DNA from: Ixodes scapularis
Taxonomy: Eukaryota > Arthropoda > Arachnida > Ixodida > Ixodidae
NCBI RefSeq assembly: GCF_016920785.2
Contig: NW_024609837.1
Span: 43,836,745 to 43,900,744 of the forward strand
Length of the DNA stretch: 64,000 nucleotides
Direction: 5' to 3'
Shown: in pieces, positions 54,658 to 64,000 of the stretch
Layout of the letters: every line of letters starts with the position of its first letter
How positions within the stretch are numbered: the stretch's first letter is position 1
Notes under the pieces: generated by a model
Seen by the model: the letters and a program-made list of their open reading frames with translations, nothing else
Told to the model about the DNA's origin: nothing
The model's database searches: none
Translations under genes and position numbers: made by a program

Positions 54658-57039
54658 CGCTTTTGAGTTGAGGATTAAAGCTAAGGAGGAAGAAGTTGAA
54701 AAATTCTTTCATGGTCCCATTCATATCCTTATTAACCGGCGTCATTACTACCACGTACCCGGTTTGTTTTGGGATCGCATCTTCGCTCAAAGTCGGTGCT
54801 CACGTGCGTCGACCAGTTTGAATAAACATGGATTGAACGAGGTAAAGGAATTGGTTCAGGCAGATGTGTTTGGTCGCTTTCAAAGCGACAGAAGCGACAG
54901 CAAAGACAAAGTTACCGAAACAGGTGTTCCCCGTAGAAAACGTGTCAAGTATATGCAGAAAGTAGATTCGAGAGGCGATATGTGTGCCGCGTTTCTCCCG
55001 TTGTCCCGGTCGTTGCTGTACTTTTGGTTGCCGTGGGTATAACCGACGCAGATGTGTGAACCAGGCCCTAGTCCCGCCACAAGACACCAGCGTTGTCAGG
55101 CCCCCTGCCTGGCATTATATACGGGATTTGGCCAGTGCAGTACGGCCGGTAACCCGAAGTCTTTAACGTGCGTCACGCGGTACGAGCATACATTTGTTGG
55201 AAATATTGCATAACGTGATGGTTGCGTTATCAGCATAACAGGAAAAATGTAAGCCGTAATTGTGTAGGGGCAGGCCAGGCCAGGAGTATGAGCCGATAGG
55301 CTGAACGAGCTTGTTTGTTTCAAACAATAACGGGCGGACACTTCGTTGGCGAACAAAACGTTGTCCTCCGAGGTAATCAACAGTTGCGACAACACGCGTC
55401 ACGGAGTTTCTTCGTCGGATTAGTGCGGGAACAAGTATGTATGTGACAAGTTGCGAAACGTTATGGTCGTCGAAAATGTTCACTGCGCCCGCCATTTTCC
55501 TTTTAACGAGGATTACGTTGTTTCTTTTGTTTGGCAAGGTTAACTTGATGAAAAAAAAAAAAATGAAAAAAACTCAAAAGCGAGACGCGAAAGCGAGACA
55601 GAAAAGCGTTGCGACCGATGTAACTATCCCGCAGCAGGGGCGTCGCCTCACTCACATTGGCTGGTGTAGGCCATGATATGATCATAGCGACAGCCAATGG
55701 CGTTCTCCTCGGAAGTCTTTTGTCGAGTCTCAGTACTTGAACGATTGCACCGAGTTTTTCCGACGGAAAAATTTGACTTTGTTTCCCTCCGGCGATTTCT
55801 TCATGGTCCCCGATTTGCTTGAGATTCTGCTAAACTCGCCAAGAAACATTGCTAAAATAGTATTCGAAATATTAGATCAAAATATTTTTTTTTGCGAGTT
55901 ATTGAATTTACAATTTGGTCCTTACCGTGTTTTTCATACCGAAAGTCTCTACTGGCAACAACGAAAAAGTGACGTCAGTGGAGGGCGGGGTTTCACTGTT
56001 TGGACTGTAGAATTTGTTCCCAACTGATTTGAAACAGTTTCATGGTGTCAAATGAATGCTTTGGAAGCTCGCTTCAGTAACCGCGCTCAAGCACGGAACA
56101 AATGATTGGTATATTCTATTTTTTGGCTGCTTGCTCGACTGGCAAGCCTCCCCGCCACTGACGTCACGGTACTGAAAAGCGCGGGTATATTTGAATGTTG
56201 GTTTTTGCATCATTTTCATTTGCCGATTTCACAATAGCTATTGTGGATTTCGCGATACTAAATAGCAAGTTGGGAAGGGTGCAGGCCGGGGAGTGAGAAA
56301 ATATAGTTAGTTAGGGCAGCTGAAAAAATCGCCGGAGTACCCTTTTAGTCCATGACTCGACGCTATACGCACTGATGGGGACCTCCCAGATTTGGCCGGG
56401 GCCCTGGGCTTTGCTGGCGACGATGGAAGAACCAAAGAGAAAAAGGATTACAGGCACAAAGAGGCGATTAGAAGATTGGTGAAAATTATCTAGGGAAAAT
56501 TAAATGATGGACAACTAACTAGCACAGCTGGGAACAGGCGGGACCGAGGAAAATTGGGACTCCCTCCCGCGTGGCTCCGGCCCAAAGTCTCAACCCTGTC
56601 TCTCAGTGGGTCCGGTGCTGGGGTAACGCCCACAAGGTTTGACCAGAGGAAAATAGACCGATCTCACTAAACGTTCGGCGCATGCGTGATGCCACCATTG
56701 CGGGAGACAGACGGCCGTGCATGCGAGGGCTCGTGCCGTCTCGTGCTCCAAACGCGCAGCGCTCCAGCAAGGATGTTGCACGCGCAGAAATACTGAAGTT
56801 TCCTCAACGCATTGCGGCAGCGGTGGCGCAGTCAAGCTGGCTGGTAAGATCGATCTATTGGTGACTCCCCCTCTGGGGGGAAAAAGGCGGAAGGTAACGT
56901 TTTTTAGTTTTTTTTTTTTTTTTTTTTTGCCCGATCCCTTGGAAGGTCATTCTGGTGATATCCCACACTGCCTGGCGATAGTTAGGGGGAGAAAATTGGT
57001 CTTAAAAAGGATGGAGGAATCGTATGTTTGTCTTTTTAG
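54658..57039. other. ~2.4 kb without a recognised gene
   Basis: A 132-codon frame (54644-55042) begins inside repeat R1 and is not convincing. 55128-55190 resembles 63567-63640 (GCAGTACG, AACCCGAAGTCTTTAA). 56300-56350 ends in GAAAAAATCGCCGGAGTACC then CTTTT, resembling a repeat terminus. 56640-56860 is CpG-rich with GGCTG/GTAAGATC at about 56841 as a possible donor. Confidence 0.4.
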
Positions 57040-57107
57040 ACTGAGGCTAGGGGGCGCAAGCTGCCGCCCGTTACAAAGGGTATAGCCATTAACATCCATC
57101 CATCCAC
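57040..57107 (+). mobile_element. LINE 3' tail fragment, same family as 25671-28480
   Basis: GGCTAGGGGGCGCAAGCTGC then CGCCCGTTACAAAGGG and a CATCCATCCATCC tail correspond to the complement of 25671-25740. Only the 3' UTR end remains. Confidence 0.75.
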
Positions 57108-57111
57108 CAAC

Positions 57112-57181
57112 CAGAGAGCGTCAAAAGCGCACCATTGCGGTGTACGTCATGTTTCTGTACTTTTGACGGTGCTTGATCGGA
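57112..57181. repeat. GCGTCAAAAG-family arm
   Basis: AGCGTCAAAAGCGCACCATT and TACTTTTGACGGTGCTTGAT. It directly abuts the hairpin at 57182. Confidence 0.55.
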
Positions 57182-57300
57182 GCGATTTTGGCCCTAGAGC
57201 GGCGCGATTCCTGCCGTCGCGGCGCTCTGGCCAGCACCAGCGGTTGAGCGGCACGAGCGCCGCGACGGCAGAAATCGCGCCGCTCTGGGGCCAAAACCGC
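57182..57300. mobile_element. GC-rich 119-bp hairpin MITE
   Basis: GCGATTTTGGCCCTAGAGCG and its complement-like CGCTCTGGGGCCAAAACCGC form the outer arms, continuing through GGCGCGATT and CTGCCGTCGCGGCGCT. Loop near 57235. It is followed by TGTGAAACACGC. Confidence 0.8.
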
Positions 57301-57504
57301 TGCATGTGAAACACGCTTTACCGTGTATCCGACCGTCCCACTGCTCGGATTTGCTCCATTAAGCCCGAGTCACACCGCTCATACAAAAGACAGTACGCTT
57401 ACAGATTCGAACGCGAGTTACCGCGAGATTCGTGCTTCAAACGCCTCGTGGAGAAAACTTGGGCACGCGACATTCAAACCACGAATATTGCGGTGACTCG
57501 TGCT

Positions 57505-57624
57505 TTAGAGAGTTTGAGTAGATCGTTCCGATAGCCCCGATAACGATACGACGCATGCGCAAAGGTGCGGCGGCGAAGTGTCGAGTATCGGAGTCATCGG
57601 AACGATCCTCTAAAAAAAACTCTT
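57505..57624. mobile_element. Palindromic MITE (family P2), copy 3
   Basis: TTAGAGAGTTTGAGTAGATC at the left and GGAACGATCCTCTAAAAAAA at the right. The right terminus is degraded relative to 34443-34578. Confidence 0.8.
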
Positions 57625-57966
57625 TTTTTCCCGGTTCATCGCAAACCAAAAAGGGGGGAGGCGGGAAATCTTCCGAACGGCGACGAGAGAAGCGCGGAGA
57701 CGAATCGCGGCTGTGCCAACATGGGCGTTCGCGCAGGGCCGAGCTATCCCGTGCTCCGAGTTGTTTCCGCGCCGTCCACGACCCGTCATTCATAATCACG
57801 CGAGAAAGGAAGAAGGCTGGTTTGTTCATCGTCGCAGAAAGGGAGCTGTGTAAACGGGCCATCTGCGACCGATTTGACCTTCGCACTCCACTCTATAACG
57901 CCTGCACCGCCATTTGTACCCCGTTGCATCTCGAGAGGGACCGCGGAGAATGGTCCGCGTGAGTGT

Positions 57967-58258
57967 CATGTGATCACACTTGTACACGTCACTGAAAAAA
58001 AAAAAAAAGAAAAAAAAAGAAAGACGTAATTGTTTACAATTACATTTGGTTAAAAAAAATCTGGGGTTGGATAACATGGCGCCATTAGTAATAAGGGTGA
58101 ACGATTACGAGTGAGTCCTTCCAGAAGTGATGAGATGACTCTGGTGATTACTCTCGAATTGAACGTACTCAAATGATTACAAAGTTACTAGAAAAAATAA
58201 GTGATTACGGGAAATTTGATTACTTGTAATGAGTTCCGTTTACACGCCTGCACGTGAA
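57967..58258. mobile_element. hAT-like GTAATC-family element, copy 4
   Basis: The element is 57975-58250 (276 bp). The left end CACACTTGTACACGTCACTG and the right end (complement) CAGGCGTGTAAACGGAACTC are degenerate CAGTGTTG-type ends, with GTAATTGTTTACAATTAC inside. Flanks CATGTGAT and CACGTGAA match at 6 of 8. Confidence 0.7.
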
Positions 58259-59519
58259 CTTTAACAAAATGCGTAGCGTTGTCACGTAAAAAAAAAAAAA
58301 AAGAGAAAAAGGTTTTGCGCCGCAAAGTAGTTTTTTTGTATGCAGGATTTGGTTATTGTCCGGAGACGATACCGCTGCTTTTAGCGTTCGAAACGTACGC
58401 GTCTTGATAACATAGCATGTGGCTAACCTATGAATGCGCCTACCATACATCTTCATTCTCCACATAGAGGGGGCAAATTAGTAATGCTCCGTAAAGAGCT
58501 GGACGTTTTTTCTTCTTTTTTTTTTTAAATTTTTATTGCGGTTTTTGAGATGAATGCGAGTATTGGATAATCCGAGCCTAGAATTTTCGCGTCATGAAAG
58601 TAAGTTGGAGCGCGATCGGACACGAGCTCTGCGTGAGCATTCGGCTCGACCACGCGTGTCCAATGAATGCGTCTGATGACGCTCGGCGCCGGGCTCAGTT
58701 GCTGAGTCGACGCCATACGCTAGCATTCCCAACTTTCTCGGACATCAACGCCTCGGACGGAGCATGCGCTAAAATGAGAATTTCAACTGAACAACAACAG
58801 ACATAGCGATGTTCCGCGGCAATATTTTGGATGATGGTCATAAAATATCGATAAGCAGGAATTAAACTTTTGGACGCGTATTGTTTTTATTTCACCGCTC
58901 TACATAGTTTTTTTTTTTCATTATTTTAGGTTACATTTACAAAGTTGTCAATTTCTGCTTTTCTTGACAAAAGATATCGTATAATGTTACCGCGAGGACT
59001 GCACTTGCCTGGGTATCGTATATATAGAACGCAAAATCCGTTAAAATGTCGATATTTTCTCGGAAACTTTTCATTCCACCGAATGAGCCAGAAAGGTTCG
59101 CCGTTCTGTGCATGATGACGTAACTTGGAGATGTAGATGATTACTGCAAGTCCGTACTACATTGCGCGAAAGACACATCGTCCACTGCGAACATGCTCTG
59201 TAAATTATTTGCGAACACTCTAAAAATTATGTTTCCCTCGTGCTCACGTATGCATGCTTCCATAATGTCTGCTGACTTCTCTTGTTAGCAGCGTGACGGC
59301 GGCTCAGGGGGTGTTGGCAGCGAAAGGCACACAGTCACGTGGTACGCTCCCAGCGCCGGATTTGCTGGCATGGCTCGTGTAGAGAAGACGGGAAAGGACT
59401 ACCGGCGCTTTCCCCCTTGCTGGTGCGTTAGAAAGAGTGAAAGTCCCGGATGAGAGGCTTCGCCGGTTTTGGGTGTTCGAGCCACGGACTTTGATGGCCA
59501 CAGTCCCCCGGGCATCGGG
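58259..59519. other. No recognised gene
   Basis: A/T tracts (58290-58304, 58511-58527, 58909-58918) and short frames only. Confidence 0.45.
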
Positions 59520-59760
59520 ACACCATTGCTCGGTTATAGGGTGCACGAATAACGACAAAAAGCGTCGAATTCTATCCGAGGACCTGTGTAGCTTGCACGG
59601 AATCCGGCAAGTGCGGCTGCAATGACCCCGATCTCCGGCAGTAGTGCGTTGCATCCGTAAACCGAAAAGACTTCTCCCCAACGCCATCCTCTCGTCTCTG
59701 CTCGGAACATTTTTGTGAATGGAGCGCGCACCGAACGGCTGTACCGCGCTGTCGCCTGTC
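59520..59760 (+). pseudogene. Broken THAP-type zinc-finger domain
   Basis: In one frame (from 59527) CSVIGCTNNDKKRR gives the first Cys-X4-Cys pair of a C2CH THAP finger. In the next frame, CVASVNRKDFSPTPSSRLCS with EHF gives the second half, including the Cys-X2-His pair (codons 59699-59710) and the NRKDFxPTxxSRLCSEHF signature. Joining them needs one frameshift after about 59600, and an in-frame TAG at 59642-59644 stands where THAP domains have their invariant Trp, one base from TGG. The spacing between halves is shorter than usual. THAP domains bind DNA in host regulators and in P-element-like transposases; which one this derives from is not visible. It is clearly not functional. Confidence 0.65.
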
Positions 59761-60002
59761 GCGCTAAGTCCAATCCGGATGTCGCGGTCGTCTCCTCAAC
59801 GAACGATCCTATCTCGTCTCCAGCCGACGGGGAATGAGAGGCCATTCGTATGCCTTGAACAGCGATATCCGATGGAAATAAGAGATAGCGTTGCGTTGCT
59901 GTTGCTGCCAGATCGTGGGAGTGCGTTTTTGTTTGCTTGATTCGGTTTCACCTTTTCGTCACCGTATCTAAAACTGTGGCTATTTAAGCCTGTAGCTCTC
60001 TC

Positions 60003-60660
60003 AAGTTTGGAGCAGGGCCCCTGGCGAGTGAAATCGGATATCCGCCGTAGGTCGCATTTTCGTTATGTGTATACCGTTGCGTCCTTTCAAACACTCTCTG
60101 TTGGTGCCCGTGGACGGACGCCGAGGGACGCTTACAGACGCTACTTTAGGCCGTGGATCGTGCATGATGGCATGCCGGGACGCCGCATCGCATCAGCAAT
60201 AATCGGGTCGCGTCTTCTGGGCGCTGTGCGGCGCCCCCGGCCGAGAGAAACAGGCCAATGCGAAGCGCAAGTCCGTCCGCTTCTTTTGCAGGGGTTGGGG
60301 TGCGCTAAGCTCTAGTTAAAGGATAGTGAGTAAACCTCAGAGCAACCTGCCTTGAGGTCTACCCACTATCCTTCAATTAGAGCCAATCAGAGATTGGCGT
60401 TCTGACGTCACCACAACTGCTGTGAAAGAAGCCGACGAAGCTTTCAAGTTTTGATCAGCGCCCCTAGCGAGTAAAATCGGTGCGTGTTTACCGACTGCGC
60501 GGTAAACACGCGCAGCCAGAGACGCGTTCCATGCACCTTCTCGTGGACGCTAGCAGAAACGCCTCTTTTGTGATCGCGTCTTGTGAACGCTATACAGCCC
60601 CCCTCCCCCCTTCCCTTTTCCCCACGGCCGAGAGAAATAGGCCTATTGGCCGCGCTGACG
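60003..60660 (+). repeat. Imperfect direct repeat enclosing a P4 MITE
   Basis: AGCAGGGCCCCTGGCGAGTG with AAATCGG (60010) recurs as ATCAGCGCCCCTAGCGAGTA with AAATCGG (60455). CGGCCGAGAGAAACAGGCC (60238) recurs as CGGCCGAGAGAAATAGGCC (60628). The MITE 60260-60453 lies between the two units and partly interrupts the first. Confidence 0.65.
60260..60453. mobile_element. TIR MITE (family P4), copy 2
   Basis: The left arm GCGCAAGTCCGTCCGCTTCT and right arm AGAAGCCGACGAAGCTTTC are inverted. The inner arms hold AAAGGATAGTGAGTAAACCT and AGGTCTACCCACTATCCTT, a near-perfect inner hairpin. Confidence 0.75.
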
Positions 60661-61053
60661 AGTTCTGATTGCAGTTAAGACTTCTTGGCGCAAAACAAGT
60701 ATCAAAGCCTCGGGAAGCGACGATCAAGCGTGTCAGCTCGTACAGTATACGTCAAACGGCAGACCCCGCGCGAAGAGCGGACGGCGCTCTCGGTCGCCCT
60801 GGTTGGAAAGAGACGGTGGGCGGAGACGGCGAGCCTTCGCGTCTACCCCCTAATCTTTCCTATCGAAGCTCGCGGCGCCCTGACGTCAACGCACGATTTC
60901 ACCTCCTCCTCTCTCTCAGTTTATCTCCGTTTATCAAACTTGCCGATCACACAACGAAGAATTCGTAGCCTGCAGGTTCGCAACCATTCGGGTAAATCAC
61001 TATCGCGACGACATATACGAGTGTGGATGTTGGTTACAGGTTAACGACACACG

Positions 61054-61203
61054 TTCTAAAAAAATGGTGTAGCCATTACACCCGTTGTCACACATAAGAC
61101 ACCCCAAACACTTCAGTTCGACGTGCAGCGCACCGACGTGGAACTGAAATTTCGGGGTGTCTTATATGTGACACGGGGTGTAAGAATATACCCTCTTTTT
61201 TTC
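61054..61203. mobile_element. 150-bp palindromic MITE
   Basis: The left half has TTCTAAAAAAATGGTGTAGC and ACATAAGACACCCC; the right half has GGGGTGTCTTATATGTG and a complementary T-rich end. Ends resemble those of 14751-15188 (TCTAAGAAAT-GGTGTA type), so the two may belong to one superfamily. Confidence 0.75.
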
Positions 61204-61276
61204 TTTTTTTTTTCTTCTTTGCAGTAGGAGAAGCTCCATTTCGAGACCGCGCTTCTTGCTTTCCGTCATGCTTTAA

Positions 61277-61505
61277 TTGTGCGTGCTGCACCTAAAACCG
61301 CATGTCACACTCCTCCTACATATCAAACAAAAAGACACGGACGCGTTCTCCGCAGATATGGGGACAGAATTGTCCCCGGACAAGCCTCAGAAATGTCCGA
61401 AGCATGCTTCGCTCCGTGCATATATTTATGCTTCAAACTTGTGTGCGGGCAGTTTCAATGTGACATGGACCGCGTGATACGAGGAAGAAGCGCTCCTCGG
61501 ATAAT
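61277..61505 (+). repeat. Diverged repeat pair, member 1
   Basis: It shares with 62290-62495 the ordered motifs GGACAAGCCTCAG/GGACAGGTCTCAG, a CATATATTTATGCTTCAAAC-like block, CAATGTGACATGG and TACGAGGAAGAA. Function unknown. Confidence 0.6.
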
Positions 61506-61719
61506 CTCTGCGGGCTGTCTTTTTGTTCGACGTGCGAGCATATACTGACCGCGACCTAAAACTCACCTTGGGAGGCCAAACTCGTATACTGCCATTCTTA
61601 ACCCTTCATTATAACCATCAGCGATTTATTATAGTATGTAGAGTATAAAACTTTCCCCCGTCGTCCCCGAACTGTCGTAAAAAAAGGAGGAAAACGCGTT
61701 CGCCTTCTTTTGTTTTCAG

Positions 61720-62001
61720 TTTTCCTCGGGTGGGGCGGGAGTCCGCTGCAAGCACTGTGTGTCGGGAAAGGCGCGCAGCGTCTTCGCCGGACGACCGCCG
61801 ATTCGATCGTTGGCAGCTCGAGTGTCGCCTCTCGGTATACTTGGCACGCTCCCGTGCGGCTGTCCTAAGTATAAGCCTGTTTTCACCACGTTATTCGTCC
61901 TGGCGATTGCGTATGCGTGTCTAGGAGTTTTCGTGCGCGTTCAATTAAGCGGATCCATTGCCAGGGTTATGTATGATTCATTCATCGAGGAAGGCGTTTG
62001 A
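61720..62001 (+). CDS. Unrecognised frame with one membrane segment behind a splice acceptor
   Basis: CTTCTTTTGTTTTCAG ending at 61719 is a good acceptor. From 61720 the frame stays open for 93 codons to TGA (61999-62001). It is Cys/Arg-rich at first, then has a hydrophobic stretch TTLFVLAIAYACLGVF (from about residue 65) preceded by CGCPKYKPVF and followed by VRVQLSGSIARVMYDSFIEE. This could be a terminal exon of a membrane protein with the C-terminus IEEGV. I cannot name the family. GC-rich composition could also keep a frame open by chance; no matching upstream exon is seen. Confidence 0.3.
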   Translation, partial: FSSGGAGVRCKHCVSGKARSVFAGRPPIRSLAARVSPLGILGTLPCGCPKYKPVFTTLFVLAIAYACLGVFVRVQLSGSIARVMYDSFIEEGV

Positions 62002-62289
62002 CGGAAAAGGACGTGCAGTGGACGTACGCAAGTTTCTGTTCGTCCTTCCTTTTCTGTAACTTCCGTCGCGGTGGGATTGGCAGGGGAATTCTCGTCGCGT
62101 CACCACGCTGCTGGTCCTGACTCGACTGCGATTTGACGCCGTGTTTTTGGACGTCGGCCTGAAACCTCTCCAATGTGTCTACACGATGAACCCGCAGCCA
62201 TCTTGTCCCTCAAGTCGTACGCTGTGGTATCAAAGGCACATAGACACGGAACATGTTCTGGTCGGACAACCGTAAACCGGCAGTCAAGC

Positions 62290-62495
62290 ATGCAGCTTGT
62301 AGGGCATCGTGCAGAAATACACGGAGTTTTCTCTGTGGATACGATGACACAGAAGTATCTGCGGACAGGTCTCAGGCATCTTATAATAGAAGCATGTCCG
62401 CTTCATACATATATGTATACTTGAAACGTGTCTGCAAACGGTATTTGTATCGCCAATGTGACATGGTCCGTTTTACGAGGAAGAAATACGCCTAA
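62290..62495 (+). repeat. Diverged repeat pair, member 2
   Basis: Matches 61277-61505 in motif order; see that entry. About 1 kb separates the two copies. Confidence 0.6.
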
Positions 62496-62512
62496 GACAA
62501 TGTTTACAAACT

Positions 62513-62544
<32 letters not shown>

Positions 62545-63563
62545 GCGAAAGCATTAACGTTGTTATGGAGCGGAGCGTGCGTTGTTCGTAATCGAGAAAA
62601 ACGACAGAGAAATTCCGCCAGTCGACAGAGTTATCGACGTGACGTAAGCAATGCTAAAATCCAACATATCTTATACATTACTGCTGAATAATGAATTAAT
62701 GATATAATATGTGTAGCTAGATTTTTCTGAAGATACAAACTCTGTTTATTTTTATTTTTCAATGGCAAGCTCTAGTGCAAGTTACATAATTCACTAATAA
62801 AAAAATGCAGAGGAATCTGTAGCATTTCACGCATAATCTAATATTGGCTTATACGCGGGATTTCCATGTGAACCGTATACTTTAAGAAACAAATAAGGAT
62901 TGTTTCGTATTGTATCTTGTATTGTAAACGCATTGCTACTTTATAAGACGCAGCGCTTACTTTTCCAGCCAATCGCTGCGATGTCCAGCTTTAAAGTAAA
63001 CACTTAAAATAAGCGCTTAAAGTAAGCACTCAAAGTAACCGCGTCTCTTGAGCTCGCCTGCCCCAGTCACGATAATGTTTTTTTGTTTTTTTTTCGACTG
63101 TTTTTATTAATATTTATACTTACATCATTATGGGGGAAAACAGCGGCCCTGTATTACAAGCGTGCCAACGGATTCCGCGGTAAAAACAACGACAAAAACA
63201 AAACTGGAAGAAACGTCAGCATCCGTATCACACGATCTTCTTTCTTACAAATCGCGCGCGCTTTCGTAAGAACACCTGTGAAGGGTCAAGCCACGGTTAC
63301 CCCTAGAGAGCGAGCTCTGTAAGGGTCGGTCAGGCCACGGACGTGCTCGCGGCTAGATCATCCAAGACGAGTGCGCGCTGTCCTTCGCTCACCGCTGTAG
63401 TGCGGACGAAGCTACGTGCTGGATGGTCCAGTCACACGTCGGTCTTTTACCACGTGACTACGCTCTTCTCGCCCGTACCCACTTAATTGTAATTGTGTGT
63501 ATGTTTAGTGAGTCGTTGGTCGGCCCCAATGGGCGTGCCCACTCCACTGTAGAGTAGAAATTT
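62496..63563. other. No recognised gene
   Basis: T tract 62514-62540. TTAAAGTAAAC, TTAAAATAAGC, TTAAAGTAAGC and TCAAAGTAACC recur at 62990-63040 as a short degenerate repeat. CpG-rich from 63160. Confidence 0.5.
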
Positions 63564-63744
63564 CGCCAGGGCAGTACGACCACTAGCCCGATGTCTTTAA
63601 GGTGCACCACGCAGTAGTGATACACGACCGCACGCCGGTACGATGCTCATCCAGATCGAAACGGGCAGGGGAAGGGATCGAACTGTGGAGCTTTCGCTGC
63701 ACGTGCTTCGTGCTGCGGTACGCTAGCAGCCAGTTCCCTGTCAC
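63564..63744 (-). repeat. Shared repeat and possible SINE-like B box
   Basis: 63567-63640 resembles 55128-55190. In complement, AGTTCGATCCC (about 63670-63680) fits a Pol III B box and TAGCGTACCGCAGCAC (63710-63726) is a poor A box; arms do not fold into a good tRNA. A degraded tRNA-like SINE is possible. Confidence 0.3.
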
Positions 63745-63814
63745 TACGACGAATAATCGCATCACGACTAAGCGGGTAATACGACGGATAATCACATCAC
63801 GACTAAGTGGGTAA
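63745..63814 (+). repeat. Two-unit 35-bp tandem repeat
   Basis: TACGACGAATAATCGCATCA plus CGACTAAGCGGGTAA is repeated immediately with three changes, and fragments of the unit continue to about 63850. Confidence 0.9.
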
Positions 63815-64000
63815 TACTACGGGTAGTTAGTTCATTACGACGGAATGACTGGGCAGGACCAAGTGTGCCGCTCAGCGGGCCATCGCTGCACGGCGGGCGT
63901 TCTTGGGACGTCTAAATGTGTATTATACGACGAACCTGTCGTCCACACCGAACCGCCCCTACCCATGCACGCGCAGAGTGCGGGGCCGGGTTATCATAAA
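63815..64000. other. No gene seen at the window end
   Basis: GC-rich sequence with no recognised feature. Confidence 0.5.

Overview
The window reads as eukaryotic, gene-poor, repeat-dense nuclear DNA, most likely from an ixodid (hard) tick. Three things point there. A tRNA-like SINE with a serine GGA anticodon at 6519-6590 matches the published description of the tick SINE Ruka. A long LINE reverse-transcriptase ORF at 25853-28477 is of the kind abundant in ticks. TTAA-flanked and inverted-repeat MITE-like families recur many times. The genus cannot be fixed from the sequence. No bacterial operon, rRNA, CRISPR array or complete conserved cellular gene is visible. One run of 100 Ns (45721-45820) marks a scaffold gap.

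Layout. 1-1150 is a CpG-rich stretch with a strong splice donor at 785/786, possibly a 5' exon. 3500-5860 is an old repeat split by a 1.9 kb hAT-type element that left an 8-bp target duplication; a related copy at 54196-54657 preserves the uninterrupted site. 8651-12245 is a 3.6 kb element bounded by about 670-bp inverted arms. 13085-14250 is a decayed LINE keeping RNase H traces and its C-terminus. 14751-15188, 17033-17812, 20275-20487 and 23676-24074 are inverted-repeat elements. 21420-22936 holds four copies of a module, two of them with a TATAAA box. 25671-28480 is a 5'-truncated LINE with an 874-codon open frame. 28531-29704 is a 590-bp tandem duplication in which an unrecognised reading frame is decaying. 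30180-36510 holds several MITEs, a tRNA-like SINE head, a possible first coding exon (35642-35763) and a small tandem array rich in TGACGTCA-like sites. 39980-46935 and 48874-58250 are again dominated by MITE and hAT-like copies. 46936-48255 is a leader-like CpG-rich block ending in a short ATG frame and a splice donor. 59520-59760 is a broken THAP-type zinc finger. 61720-62001 is an unrecognised one-membrane-segment frame behind a good splice acceptor.

Together the picture is intergenic or intronic DNA shaped by successive DNA-transposon, SINE and LINE insertions, some nested. There is no coherent gene pathway here. The few candidate host exons rest on splice signals and open frames only, so they carry low confidence.
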